The notes: generated from the sequence alone by a model not told the origin. A DNA stretch of 15,454 nucleotides from an uncultured Lachnospiraceae bacterium (GCA_910585855.1 CAJUGZ010000071.1:1-15454); one strand, 5' to 3'; counted from the stretch's first letter, positions 6,311 through 13,834 are shown. Made by a program: numbers and translations.

Positions 6311-7855
6311 ATGGAGTATTTGGTGAATAGAGAAAAGATGAAAGAAATTGATCGAAGGACGATTCAGGAAGTTGGTATTCCTTCATTGGTTTTGATGGAA
6401 CGGGCGGCTTTTTCGGTGGTATTGGCTTTGGAAAAGCGGTATGGAAGGCAGCAAAGGGTTTTGTGTGTCTGTGGAACGGGCAATAACGGGGCAGATGGAG
6501 TTGCTGTAGCTAGGATACTACATGAAAGGGGGCAAAGAAGTGCGATTTATATTCCGGTAGAGTCGGAACATAGTACAGAGGAATGGAAAAGGCAGATAGA
6601 GATAGCACAGTATTTAGGAATCCCTGTTTTAAGAGAAAATCTGAATTGGAGAGAATATACTGTGCTGGTTGATGCATTGTTTGGAATTGGACTTTCCAGA
6701 GAGGTTAGGGGAAATTATCAGAAAGTAATAAAAGAGATGAATGATTCTAAAGTTCCGATTTTGGCAGTGGATATTCCAAGCGGAATCTGCAGTACAACTG
6801 GGAAAGTGTTAGGGGATGCTGTAAAAGCAGATCTTACGGTTACTTTTGGGGTGAAAAAAGTGGGATTGGTATATTTTCCGGGGGCTTTTTATGCTGGGGA
6901 GGTTTTAGTGGAAAATCCGGGTTTTCCAAAAGAAGTGATTGATAGATGTAAAACAGGAATTTATACCTATACGAGAGAGGATTTAAAGGAACTTCCAAAG
7001 AGAGCAAAGGATGGAAATAAAGGGACTTTTGGAAAGGTAGCAGTGATTGCTGGGACAAAGGATATGGCAGGGGCTGCTTATTTTAGTGCGATGGCAGCAT
7101 ATCGAATGGGAGCAGGGCTGGTGCGGATCTGTACCTGTGAAGAAAATCGAATTATTTTACAGACGAAAATACCAGAAGCGGTATTAAGCACATATACAGA
7201 AGATACTGTTAAGGAGAAAGTAAAGGAAGCGATGGAATGGGCAGATGTTATTGCAGCAGGTCCCGGATTAGGGCAGTCTGAAATGGCAAAGGAAATGGTT
7301 AAATGCGTTTTAGACTATGCATGGGAATATGTAAAAAAGCCGATTGTATTAGATGCAGATGGGTTAAATTTATTTGCTAAGATGGAGTATCCATGTGAGA
7401 AACTTGCTGAAAATGTTATTTTTACTCCACATCTTGGAGAGTTTTCCAGACTTAGTAATTGCAGTATTGCTGAAATAAAAGAAAATTTGGAACAAAAAGT
7501 AAGGGATTATACAGAAAAATATCCGGTTTGTCTTGTTTGCAAGGATGCTAGAACAGTTGTAATGTCTTATAATAAAGGGGATGAGAAAGAATGTGGAATG
7601 TATCTTAACAGTTCTGGGTGTAATGGAATGGGAACAGGCGGATCCGGGGATGTACTTACCGGAGTAATTGCTGGAATGTTGGCAATGGGGCTTACCGGGC
7701 AGAAAGCGGCAGAGATGGGAGTTTATTTTCATGGACTTGTCGGAGAGATGGCTGCTGCAAAGGTCGGGGAACATGCTCTTTGTGCTTCAGATATATTGGA
7801 TGGAATTGTACAGGTTTGGAAAGAGATAGAGTCTGGTCGTTTTTTGATACCATAA
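6311..7855 (+). CDS. nnr: Bifunctional NAD(P)H-hydrate epimerase / ADP-dependent NAD(P)HX dehydratase
   Basis: This enzyme repairs damaged NADH and NADPH. The N-terminal YjeF_N domain (about 1-210) interconverts the R and S hydrates, and the C-terminal ribokinase-like domain (about 225-510) dehydrates S-NAD(P)HX using ADP (bacterial type). N-domain motifs are GTGNNGADG (55-63), DALFGIG (121-127) and VDIPSG (153-158). C-domain motifs are GTFGKVAVIAGT (238-249), GPGLGQ (317-322), DADGLN (348-353), TPHLGE (372-377) and GTGGSGD (441-447), the last holding the expected catalytic Asp447. At 514 aa it is full length. ATG 6311 follows AAGGAG (6296-6301). Its neighbours alr and mazF match the gene order found in many Firmicutes, although acpS, often beside it, is not seen here. 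Confidence 0.95.
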   Translation: MEYLVNREKMKEIDRRTIQEVGIPSLVLMERAAFSVVLALEKRYGRQQRVLCVCGTGNNGADGVAVARILHERGQRSAIYIPVESEHSTEEWKRQIEIAQYLGIPVLRENLNWREYTVLVDALFGIGLSREVRGNYQKVIKEMNDSKVPILAVDIPSGICSTTGKVLGDAVKADLTVTFGVKKVGLVYFPGAFYAGEVLVENPGFPKEVIDRCKTGIYTYTREDLKELPKRAKDGNKGTFGKVAVIAGTKDMAGAAYFSAMAAYRMGAGLVRICTCEENRIILQTKIPEAVLSTYTEDTVKEKVKEAMEWADVIAAGPGLGQSEMAKEMVKCVLDYAWEYVKKPIVLDADGLNLFAKMEYPCEKLAENVIFTPHLGEFSRLSNCSIAEIKENLEQKVRDYTEKYPVCLVCKDARTVVMSYNKGDEKECGMYLNSSGCNGMGTGGSGDVLTGVIAGMLAMGLTGQKAAEMGVYFHGLVGEMAAAKVGEHALCASDILDGIVQVWKEIESGRFLIP

Positions 7856-7877
7856 AATCAAAATTTTATCCTTTTTT
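7852..7877 (+). terminator. Possible weak AT-only terminator after nnr
   Basis: ATAAAAT (7852-7858) and ATTTTAT (7863-7869) form a 7-bp A-T stem with a four-base loop that overlaps the nnr stop codon. It is followed by CC and six Ts. The lack of G-C pairs makes it weak, so read-through into alr is likely. Confidence 0.3.
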
Positions 7878-8003
7878 CAGTTTATAAGTTATCCTGCTGA
7901 GGAATATATAGATCTTGTTTTTTTATAGATAATGGGTTAGGATATAGAAAAAATAATAAGGATTTTCAAATTTTTGTTGTAAGTTGTGTATTTCACACGT
8001 AGG

Positions 8004-8009
8004 TATAAT
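8004..8009 (+). promoter_or_regulatory. Candidate -10 element upstream of alr
   Basis: A perfect TATAAT lies 27 bases before the alr start codon, but no good -35 is present at 16-18 bp (AAGTTG at 17). A TGTG-N5-CACA inverted repeat lies just upstream (about 7986-7998) and could mark a regulator site. A separate alr promoter is therefore only tentative. Confidence 0.35.
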
Positions 8010-8036
8010 AAAGAGAGGAAAAAGGAGGAAGAAAAA

Positions 8037-9269
8037 ATGGAAAGGGAAGAAGGCAGTTTAAATGGGAAGAAAGAACTGCCACAAAAGATTGATCTGAATT
8101 CTGGAAATTTAGCTCGGGTTTATGCAAAGATTGATGAAGATGCAGTATTGTTTAATATTGCACAGATGAAAGCGAATCTGTCACCAAAAACAGAGTTAAT
8201 GGCGATTGTAAAAACAGATGCTTATGGGCATGGAGCGGATTATCTTTCAGAAGTAATTGAAGAAGAGGTATGTGGTTTTGGAGTAGCAACAGTAGAGGAA
8301 GCGGTTAGTCTAAGAAGACATGGGCGGAAGAAAATGATTTTGATTTTAGGATATGTCCATGAAAGTCTATTTCCTACTGTGATTTCTGAAGATATCAGTA
8401 TAGATGTGTATTCTTTGGAAACTTGTAAGAAGCTTTCTGATATAGCGGAAAAGTTGAAAAAGGCAGCAAAAGTACATTTTAAATTGGATACTGGAATGAG
8501 TCGGTTAGGGGTTTTGGCAAATCAGGCTTCATTGGATCTTTTGGAGGAGATTAGCAGGCTGCCATACATAGAAGTAGAAGGTATTTTTACACATTTTAGC
8601 TCGGCAGATGAAATGGATAAAACATCGGCATGGCAGCAGCTTCTTTTATATCAGGAGTTTATTAGAAAAGCGGAGGAGAGAGGAATTACTGCTTCCTATT
8701 ATCACTGTGCAAATAGTGCAGGAATTATTGATATGAGAGAAACGGATTTTAATTTGGTGCGGGCAGGAATCGCTTTATATGGGTTTTATCCTTCCGATGA
8801 GGTTTGCATGGATCGGGTAGAATTAAAGCCGGTGCTGTCTTTAATCAGTCATGTGGTAATGGTAAAAGATGTGGCAGCAGGAGTTGGCATTAGTTATGGA
8901 TCTACTTATGTGACACCGAAACAGGAGAGGATTGCAACGATTCCAGTCGGGTATGGGGATGGATATCCCAGAGCACTTTCAAATTGCGGTTACGTATTGA
9001 TTCATGGGAAAAAAGCACCGATTCGGGGAAGAATCTGTATGGATCAATTTATGGTAGACGTCAGTGAGATTTCGGATGTCTGTGTAGGGGATGAGGTGAT
9101 TTTAGTAGGAAGAGATCAGGAGGAATGTATTACGGTAGAGGAGCTGTGCAGTTTGGTTGGAAATACCTTTCATTATGAATTTATCTGCAATTTAGGCAAA
9201 CGAATACCAAGAGTGCATGTAAGAAACGGAGAGCCATATGCTTATCATTCCTACGAATCTATGCTTTAA
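8037..9269 (+). CDS. alr: Alanine racemase
   Basis: This PLP enzyme converts L- to D-alanine for peptidoglycan. The 410-aa protein has the PLP lysine in AIVKTDAYGHGA (Lys59), the barrel motif HFKLDTGMSRLG (147-158), LVRAGIALYG (240-249) and the second catalytic base Tyr287 in VGISYGSTY. TIPVGYGDGYPRALSN (301-316) and GRICMDQFMVD (331-341) also match the family. Residues 1-25 are a charged extension before the conserved core. ATG 8037 is preceded by AAAGGAGG (8021-8028); an in-frame start at 7986 would put the promoter-like TATAAT inside the gene. mazF follows 102 bp downstream, and the gap contains a 6-bp hairpin (9310-9330, GCCTGT/ACAGGC) but no antitoxin gene. Confidence 0.96.
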   Translation: MEREEGSLNGKKELPQKIDLNSGNLARVYAKIDEDAVLFNIAQMKANLSPKTELMAIVKTDAYGHGADYLSEVIEEEVCGFGVATVEEAVSLRRHGRKKMILILGYVHESLFPTVISEDISIDVYSLETCKKLSDIAEKLKKAAKVHFKLDTGMSRLGVLANQASLDLLEEISRLPYIEVEGIFTHFSSADEMDKTSAWQQLLLYQEFIRKAEERGITASYYHCANSAGIIDMRETDFNLVRAGIALYGFYPSDEVCMDRVELKPVLSLISHVVMVKDVAAGVGISYGSTYVTPKQERIATIPVGYGDGYPRALSNCGYVLIHGKKAPIRGRICMDQFMVDVSEISDVCVGDEVILVGRDQEECITVEELCSLVGNTFHYEFICNLGKRIPRVHVRNGEPYAYHSYESML

Positions 9270-9371
9270 AGTGGAATAGCCATGCAAAATCTGGAGATAC
9301 TTAAGATAAGCCTGTGAGAAACAGACAGGCAATAAGAAGTAGAGGAATGGAAACAGATGGAGCGTGAAAAT

Positions 9372-9716
9372 ATGATGATTCGCAGGGGAGATATCTATTA
9401 TGCGGATTTACGTCCGGTAATTGGATCGGAACAGGGCGGGATACGTCCGGTTTTGATTATTCAAAATGATGTAGGAAATAAACATAGTCCGACTGTGATT
9501 TGTGCAGCGATTACTTCAAAAATGAATAAGGCAAAACTTCCTACTCATGTGGAATTGGATAGCAATCGTTATGATATAGTAAAGGATTCTGTTATTCTTT
9601 TAGAACAGCTTCGGACGATTGATAAAAAAAGACTAAAGGATCGGGTCTGCCATTTGGATAAGGAAATTATGGGAAAGGTAAATCAAGCGTTGTGTGTGAG
9701 TTTGGAGTTAGAATAG
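9372..9716 (+). CDS. mazF: MazF/EndoA-family mRNA interferase
   Basis: This toxin family cuts single-stranded RNA at short specific sites. The 114-aa protein has RRGDIYYADLRPVIGSEQGG, then RPVLIIQND and ICAAITSK. With the start at 9372, the active-site residues fall at Arg25 and Thr48, the same numbers as in Bacillus EndoA. GGAG at 9359-9362 is nine bases ahead of 9372. An in-frame ATG at 9357 with AGAGGA ten bases ahead would add five residues and cannot be excluded. In Bacillus the order is alr, ndoAI (antitoxin), ndoA; here no antitoxin gene fits between alr and mazF. The toxin is intact, so the cell must hold it in check with an antitoxin encoded elsewhere or by another means. Confidence 0.95.
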   Translation: MMIRRGDIYYADLRPVIGSEQGGIRPVLIIQNDVGNKHSPTVICAAITSKMNKAKLPTHVELDSNRYDIVKDSVILLEQLRTIDKKRLKDRVCHLDKEIMGKVNQALCVSLELE

Positions 9717-9731
9717 AGAAAGCACAGGGCG

Positions 9732-9765
9732 TTCGTCATGTACATATCAGCATTTGCTTGACGAA
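9732..9765. promoter_or_regulatory. Inverted repeat overlapping a -35 element
   Basis: TTCGTCA (9732-9738) and TGACGAA (9759-9765) form a perfect 7-bp inverted repeat with a 20-base centre, and its right arm lies on the -35 hexamer at 9758-9763. No T-run follows, so it is not a terminator. It may be an operator for the downstream CNNM/CorC gene or a hairpin at the end of the mazF transcript. Confidence 0.4.
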
Positions 9766-9786
9766 ACTAAAAATAGATGCTATATT
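9758..9786 (+). promoter_or_regulatory. Promoter of the CNNM/CBS gene
   Basis: TTGACG (9758-9763) and TATATT (9781-9786) are 17 bp apart, each one base from consensus. TGC directly before the -10 makes it an extended -10 promoter. The leader to ATG 9841 would be about 48 bases. Confidence 0.7.
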
Positions 9787-9840
9787 CCTAACTATATCAT
9801 GCGATTCTTACACTATAAAATGCAAAGGAGATTTTTAAAA

Positions 9841-11226
9841 ATGGAAGAGGGAAGTCCTATATGGGGCTTGGCGGTATTTGGGCTGTTGGTAGCATTGTTG
9901 GCGATTGTCAACGGATTTGGAGCGGCGATTCAGAATTTAAACGGAAGTGAATTGGAAAGGAGAGCAGAGGAGGGAGAGAAAAAGGCAAAAAAGGCACAAA
10001 AGATTGCAGAGCATCCAACGGAGTTTATTAATACTATGCTGACAACAGTTTTTATTGTCAGCATGGTGACTGGAATTTACGAGTATCGGCTGCTTCAGAG
10101 AATGATACGTCATTTTTTTGTATCTGTGCAGGAAGTATGGAATCCGCTTTTGCTTAGTCTTTTGGTTGGATTGATTCCGGCTCTGTGTCTGCTTGTTTTG
10201 GTAATGGTATTTGGAGTTTTAGTACCAAAAAAACTTGGAAATCAATATGCAGAGCGGTGGGTATTTGTTCTTTTAAATCCGGTGATTTGGCTTTGCATCC
10301 TGCTTAGACCGATTACGGCTGTGGTTACATTTTGTTCCAATCTGCTGGTTCGTATGTTTGGAATCAATCCATATGAGGACTATGATAATGTGACAGAAGA
10401 AGATATTATGTCTATGGTAAATGAGGGACATGAACAGGGGGTTTTGCTTGCCAGTGAGGCAGAGATGATTACCAATATTTTTGAATTTGGGGATAAAGAA
10501 GCTTCGGATATTATGACACATCGAAAGCATATTGTGGCAGCAGATGAAGAATGGACATTAAAGGAAACGGTGGAATTTATTTTGCAGGAAAATAATTCCC
10601 GCTTTCCGGTGTATAAAGAGGACATTGACAATATTGTCGGGATTCTCTATCTGAAAGATGCAATGATTTATTATCAGCAGCATCCAATGGATCAGAATCG
10701 CAAAGTTGTGGAGATTAAGGAGTTGATGAGGGAGGCGCATTTTATTCCAGAAACACGGAATATTAATCTGTTGTTTAAGGAAATGCAGTCAAAAAAGATA
10801 CATATGGCGATTGTTGTGGATGAGTATGGTCAGACTGCCGGACTGGTGACAATGGAGGATATTTTAGAGGAAATTGTAGGAAATATTTTGGATGAGTATG
10901 ACGAAGAAGAGGAGAAGATGATAGAGGAGCAGGAGGATGGCAGCTATTTGATTCATGGAATGGCAGGGTTAAATGATGTAGCGGATAAGTTAGGGATTCG
11001 GTTTGGGGAAGAAGAATATGATACATTAAATGGCTTTTTAACAGCGCAGATTGATCGGATTCCGCAGGAAGATGATGTAATTGATATTTTTTACGGAGGA
11101 TATGAGTTTCGGGTGCTTCAAATTGAAAATAAGACGATTCGTCAGGTGAGTGTTCGGAAGGCAGAAGAAATAGAGGGGGATTGTCAGGAGGAAAAAGAAG
11201 TTGCACATCATGAGGAATCGTGTTAA
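9841..11226 (+). CDS. Hemolysin/CorC family membrane protein (CNNM-CBS-CorC_HlyC) with degenerate membrane core
   Basis: The family comprises membrane proteins implicated in Mg2+/Co2+ export or homeostasis. The 461-aa protein has about four hydrophobic segments (8-30, 63-80, 101-128, 139-170) forming a CNNM (DUF21) domain. A CBS pair follows at about 222-350 (ASDIMTHRKHIVAAD, FPVYKEDIDNIVGILYLKD, MAIVVDEYGQTAGLVTMEDI). A CorC_HlyC domain lies at about 365-442, then a charged tail. ATG 9841 is preceded by AAAGGAG (9824-9830); an in-frame TTG at 9754 would run through the promoter and is rejected. Two spots are unusual: the region where the family commonly has FSASETAL reads NGFGAAIQNL, and the common GE-x-x-PK motif reads GVLVPK (125-130), so the usual acidic residues are absent. 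Transport activity is therefore uncertain. It has its own promoter. Confidence 0.9.
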   Translation: MEEGSPIWGLAVFGLLVALLAIVNGFGAAIQNLNGSELERRAEEGEKKAKKAQKIAEHPTEFINTMLTTVFIVSMVTGIYEYRLLQRMIRHFFVSVQEVWNPLLLSLLVGLIPALCLLVLVMVFGVLVPKKLGNQYAERWVFVLLNPVIWLCILLRPITAVVTFCSNLLVRMFGINPYEDYDNVTEEDIMSMVNEGHEQGVLLASEAEMITNIFEFGDKEASDIMTHRKHIVAADEEWTLKETVEFILQENNSRFPVYKEDIDNIVGILYLKDAMIYYQQHPMDQNRKVVEIKELMREAHFIPETRNINLLFKEMQSKKIHMAIVVDEYGQTAGLVTMEDILEEIVGNILDEYDEEEEKMIEEQEDGSYLIHGMAGLNDVADKLGIRFGEEEYDTLNGFLTAQIDRIPQEDDVIDIFYGGYEFRVLQIENKTIRQVSVRKAEEIEGDCQEEKEVAHHEESC

Positions 11227-11364
11227 AATGAGAGATATTTATTTTTTTATATTGTGTCAATAGATGGAAAGAAGGATTTTTGTATTTTAAATTGGTGCAG
11301 AGAATAGAAGTGATACAGAAATTTTTAGTAGATTTTTTAATTTTAGAAAAGGAGAGAGATTGTT

Positions 11365-12093
11365 ATGTCTGGACATTCTAAATTTGCGAATATTAAGCAT
11401 AAAAAGGAAAAAAATGATGCGGCGAAAGGAAAGATTTTTACGATTATTGGTCGTGAAATTGCTGTGGCAGTAAAAGAGGGAGGACCAGATCCGGCAAATA
11501 ACAGTAAACTTCGGGATGTAATTGCTAAGGCAAAGGCAAATAATATGCCAAATGATACGATTGATCGTGGAATTAAAAAGGCAGCAGGAGATGCAAATTC
11601 CGTAAATTATGTAGTGAATACTTATGAAGGATATGGACCAAATGGAACAGCGATTATTGTAGATACTTTGACGGACAATAAAAATCGGACGGCTTCTAAT
11701 GTGCGGAATGCATTTACAAAGGGCGGCGGAAATGTCGGAACGAGCGGATGTGTTTCTTTTATGTTTGATAAAAAGGGACAGATTATCATTGATAAAGAAG
11801 AGTGTGAGATGGATGCAGATGAATTGATGATGATTGTTTTAGATGCTGGAGCAGAGGATTTTTCGGAGGAAGAGGACAGTTTTGAAGTGCTGACTGCACC
11901 GGAGGATTTTAGTGCGGTTCGGGAAACGTTAGAAAAGGCTTCCATTCCTATGATGGAGGCAGAAGTGACGATGATTCCTCAGAATTGGGTGGAATTGACA
12001 GATGAAAATGATATTAAGAAGATGAATCGGATTTTGGATATGCTGGATGAAGATGATGATGTACAGGCGGTTTATCATAATTGGGATGAATAG
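11365..12093 (+). CDS. yebC: YebC/PmpR (TACO1) family protein
   Basis: This 242-aa protein has the family's usual length and signature: MSGHSKFANIKHKKEKNDAA at the start, FTIIGREIAVAVKEGGPDPA, NNMPNDTIDRGIKKA and YEGYGPNGTAIIVDTLTDNK. Family members have been described as DNA-binding regulators (PmpR) and, more recently, as translation factors related to mitochondrial TACO1; which role applies here is not visible. The second residue block reads KFANIKHKK where many homologues have KWANIKHRK. ATG 11365 lies ten bases after AAGGAG (11349-11354). The 138-bp gap upstream is AT-rich and shows no convincing promoter or terminator, so it may be read from the CNNM/CBS promoter. The next gene begins a different, more AT-rich module. 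Confidence 0.96.
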   Translation: MSGHSKFANIKHKKEKNDAAKGKIFTIIGREIAVAVKEGGPDPANNSKLRDVIAKAKANNMPNDTIDRGIKKAAGDANSVNYVVNTYEGYGPNGTAIIVDTLTDNKNRTASNVRNAFTKGGGNVGTSGCVSFMFDKKGQIIIDKEECEMDADELMMIVLDAGAEDFSEEEDSFEVLTAPEDFSAVRETLEKASIPMMEAEVTMIPQNWVELTDENDIKKMNRILDMLDEDDDVQAVYHNWDE

Positions 12094-12113
12094 AACAAAT
12101 GTACTATTTATAG

Positions 12114-12142
12114 TTGCTTATAATTTTAAAATGGTATATAAT
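12114..12142 (+). promoter_or_regulatory. Candidate promoter of the Panacea module
   Basis: TATAAT (12137-12142) is perfect and lies 17 bp from TTGCTT (12114-12119), which matches only the TTG half of the -35. The same TTGCTT-17-TATAAT combination appears ahead of the RecQ gene (13835-13863). The leader to ATG 12329 would be about 180 bases and would contain the inverted repeat at 12240-12302. A second TATAAT at 12189-12194 lacks a -35. Confidence 0.45.
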
Positions 12143-12239
12143 AAGATTAGAAGCAGTATATTAGGATTAGTTATAGTTTTTTATTGTGTATAATTTATTA
12201 GTTGGAATTATAAAAATATAATTTATGGTTTCTTAGTAG

Positions 12240-12302
12240 CTCTTGAAAATGAAAGAATGGTTTGAAAATAGAGTATTTTTAGAAATAGTGAATTTTCAAG
12301 AG
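12240..12302. promoter_or_regulatory. 11-bp inverted repeat plus direct repeat ahead of the Panacea gene
   Basis: CTCTTGAAAAT (12240-12250) and ATTTTCAAGAG (12292-12302) form a perfect 11-bp inverted repeat with a 41-base centre. A third copy of the core, TTGAAAAT, lies at 12262-12269. No T-run follows, so it is not a terminator. Its place 26 bases before the antitoxin-like gene suggests an operator for autoregulation or a leader RNA hairpin. The rest of the 12094-12328 gap is very AT-rich. Confidence 0.55.
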
Positions 12303-12328
12303 TATTTTATTCTTAAAAGGAGGTTACT

Positions 12329-12799
12329 ATGGAAGATTTAATGAATGTTGCCTCATATATTTTTAATAGATATAAAAATGAGTATCATACAAAAATTGAT
12401 GAAATGAAACTTCATAAACTTATGTATTTTGCTCAAAGAGAGTCTTTGATACAGAAGGAAGAACCTTTGTTTGATGCTGTTTTTTATGGATGGAAATTTG
12501 GACCTATTTTGAAAGAAATTCGTTCTATTTATAAAGAAAATGCTTTTTATAGTGTAATTCCTGAAGATATTGTGAAACGTATTACTTGTATTATGGATAA
12601 AGTATTTGAAGAATATGCAGGAAAGGATTCTTGGAACTTAAGCCGATTGACACATGGAGAATATTCATGGAAAAATTCTCGTATAGGTATTTTAGAAGGA
12701 GAGAATAGTGATAATCCAATGAATATAGAAGATATTAGGAAAGATGCAAAGCGTATTCAAAAACGAAGAGAAATGCTTGCACAGTTGGGATTAAGTTAA
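12329..12799 (+). CDS. Panacea/SocA-like (DUF4065) antitoxin domain protein
   Basis: The 156-aa protein matches the Panacea (DUF4065, SocA-type) domain, which neutralises many unrelated toxins when paired with them. Visible hallmarks are the N-terminal helix NVASYIFNRYK (6-16), KIDEMKLHKLMYFAQ (22-36), EPLFDAVFYGWKFGPI (45-60), LSRLTHGEYSWKNSR (104-118) and a C-terminal IEDIRKDAKR helix (133-142). ATG 12329 follows a strong GGAGG (12319-12323). Length is typical for a stand-alone Panacea protein, with no extra DNA-binding domain. The next gene starts 13 bp after its stop, a classic two-gene toxin-antitoxin layout, so the downstream product is the predicted toxin. The DNA is visibly more AT-rich than yebC or alr, which fits acquisition by transfer. 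An inverted repeat upstream may be its operator. Confidence 0.85.
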   Translation: MEDLMNVASYIFNRYKNEYHTKIDEMKLHKLMYFAQRESLIQKEEPLFDAVFYGWKFGPILKEIRSIYKENAFYSVIPEDIVKRITCIMDKVFEEYAGKDSWNLSRLTHGEYSWKNSRIGILEGENSDNPMNIEDIRKDAKRIQKRREMLAQLGLS

Positions 12800-12812
12800 G
12801 AAGATATAGCAG

Positions 12813-13700
12813 ATGAAAATATTAGATGAACAAGAACGAATATTAGATAATCTTGTATGTGAGAGATTGTCCAAAAGCAAAGAGAATGAAAGTTTGATAC
12901 AGTCGTTTGAAAATAAGAGGGGCTCATCTCTTGTATCTTATTTTAAAAAATATGGATTAGAGGAAGATAGGGATGGAAAGACTATATATTATATTATAAA
13001 AACAAAAGAGAAAGAAGTTTTAATGTTTTTCTCGTTAAAATGTGGAGCGTTATTTGAGCCTTTGCAGGATGAAAATGAGATTAAGCAGGATATACAGCGC
13101 TTGTTGATCTTAATACAAGCGATAGAAAATGTAAATAAAGATAACAAAGAGGTGGTAGATGAGGCAAATGAAATTTTAATGAAATATCAAGTGGGAGATA
13201 GAATTTTAATTCAGGATTTTATCGAATTGTTGATTAATAAGAAAAAGAATAAAGAGCAATTTTTGTTTCAATTATCTGATGAAAAAAAGATAGAAGATAA
13301 TGATAAAATATTTAGAGTATTGAGTACATATTCAGGAATAGAATTGGTTCATTTTTGTACAAATGATAATTTGAAAAAGAAATGGAAGAGTTATCATCTA
13401 GGGCATACAATGGGAGAAACATTATATTGGAAATTTATTGCTCCTAAATTTTTTGAAGTGCAAGAGATAGTAGGATGTGAATATGCATTTTTATTTGCAG
13501 CGGATTTGTCAGAAGATGGTTCGTTAGTAAACTATTATGATGTTTCTTTAAAATTTCAAAAGAAACAAGATTTAGGAACAAATAAGCCTTTTTATGATTT
13601 TTGTTGTGAGTTTATGTGTCAGGATATAAACTTGATGAAGAAAAATCGAGAAAATTTTTTTGAAAATTTTAATCCAGATGATGAAGATGAGATTGTATAA
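12813..13700 (+). CDS. Predicted Panacea-partner toxin, possible divergent GNAT fold, 295 aa
   Basis: I do not recognise a named family with certainty. The protein is soluble and AT-rich in coding. FFSLKCGALF (72-81) resembles the central GNAT strand, and GCEYAFLFAADLSEDGSLVNYY (221-242) resembles the later GNAT strand and helix in which residues for the acetyl donor and a Tyr pair lie. They are separated by a long helical insert (about 85-170). Between them, VHFCTNDNLKKKWKSYHLG (179-197) and TMGETLYWKFIAPK are distinctive and probably conserved. The C-terminus is acidic (NPDDEDEIV). ATG 12813 has only a weak ribosome site, consistent with coupling to the Panacea gene 13 bp upstream, and the pair ends at a strong terminator. 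The acetyltransferase idea is inference; position predicts a toxin. Confidence 0.75.
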   Translation: MKILDEQERILDNLVCERLSKSKENESLIQSFENKRGSSLVSYFKKYGLEEDRDGKTIYYIIKTKEKEVLMFFSLKCGALFEPLQDENEIKQDIQRLLILIQAIENVNKDNKEVVDEANEILMKYQVGDRILIQDFIELLINKKKNKEQFLFQLSDEKKIEDNDKIFRVLSTYSGIELVHFCTNDNLKKKWKSYHLGHTMGETLYWKFIAPKFFEVQEIVGCEYAFLFAADLSEDGSLVNYYDVSLKFQKKQDLGTNKPFYDFCCEFMCQDINLMKKNRENFFENFNPDDEDEIV

Positions 13701-13751
13701 ATAAACTATTACTTTAAAATATTTAGTGACTGCATACTTGTATTTTACACC

Positions 13752-13788
13752 AACTGCCAGAATTTTTCGAGGTCTGGCAGTTATTTTT
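13752..13788 (+). terminator. Strong intrinsic terminator of the Panacea module
   Basis: AACTGCCAGA (13752-13761) and TCTGGCAGTT (13773-13782) form a perfect 10-bp stem with an 11-base loop, followed by ATTTTT. It separates the toxin-antitoxin-like pair from the RecQ gene. Confidence 0.92.
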
Positions 13789-13834
13789 ATGAAAAAAAGG
13801 GTTGTGCACTAATTTAAAATTTCTGTTATATTTA

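Noticed and set aside
7986..7998. TGTG-N5-CACA as a Rex operator before alr
   Set aside because: Spacing and flanks do not fit known Rex boxes (TTGTGA-N6-TCACAA or TTGTTAA-N4-TTAACAA).
10775..11260. 161-codon minus-strand frame across the CNNM/CBS gene
   Set aside because: It is antisense to a gene with clear CBS and CorC_HlyC motifs and lacks a ribosome site or recognisable domain.
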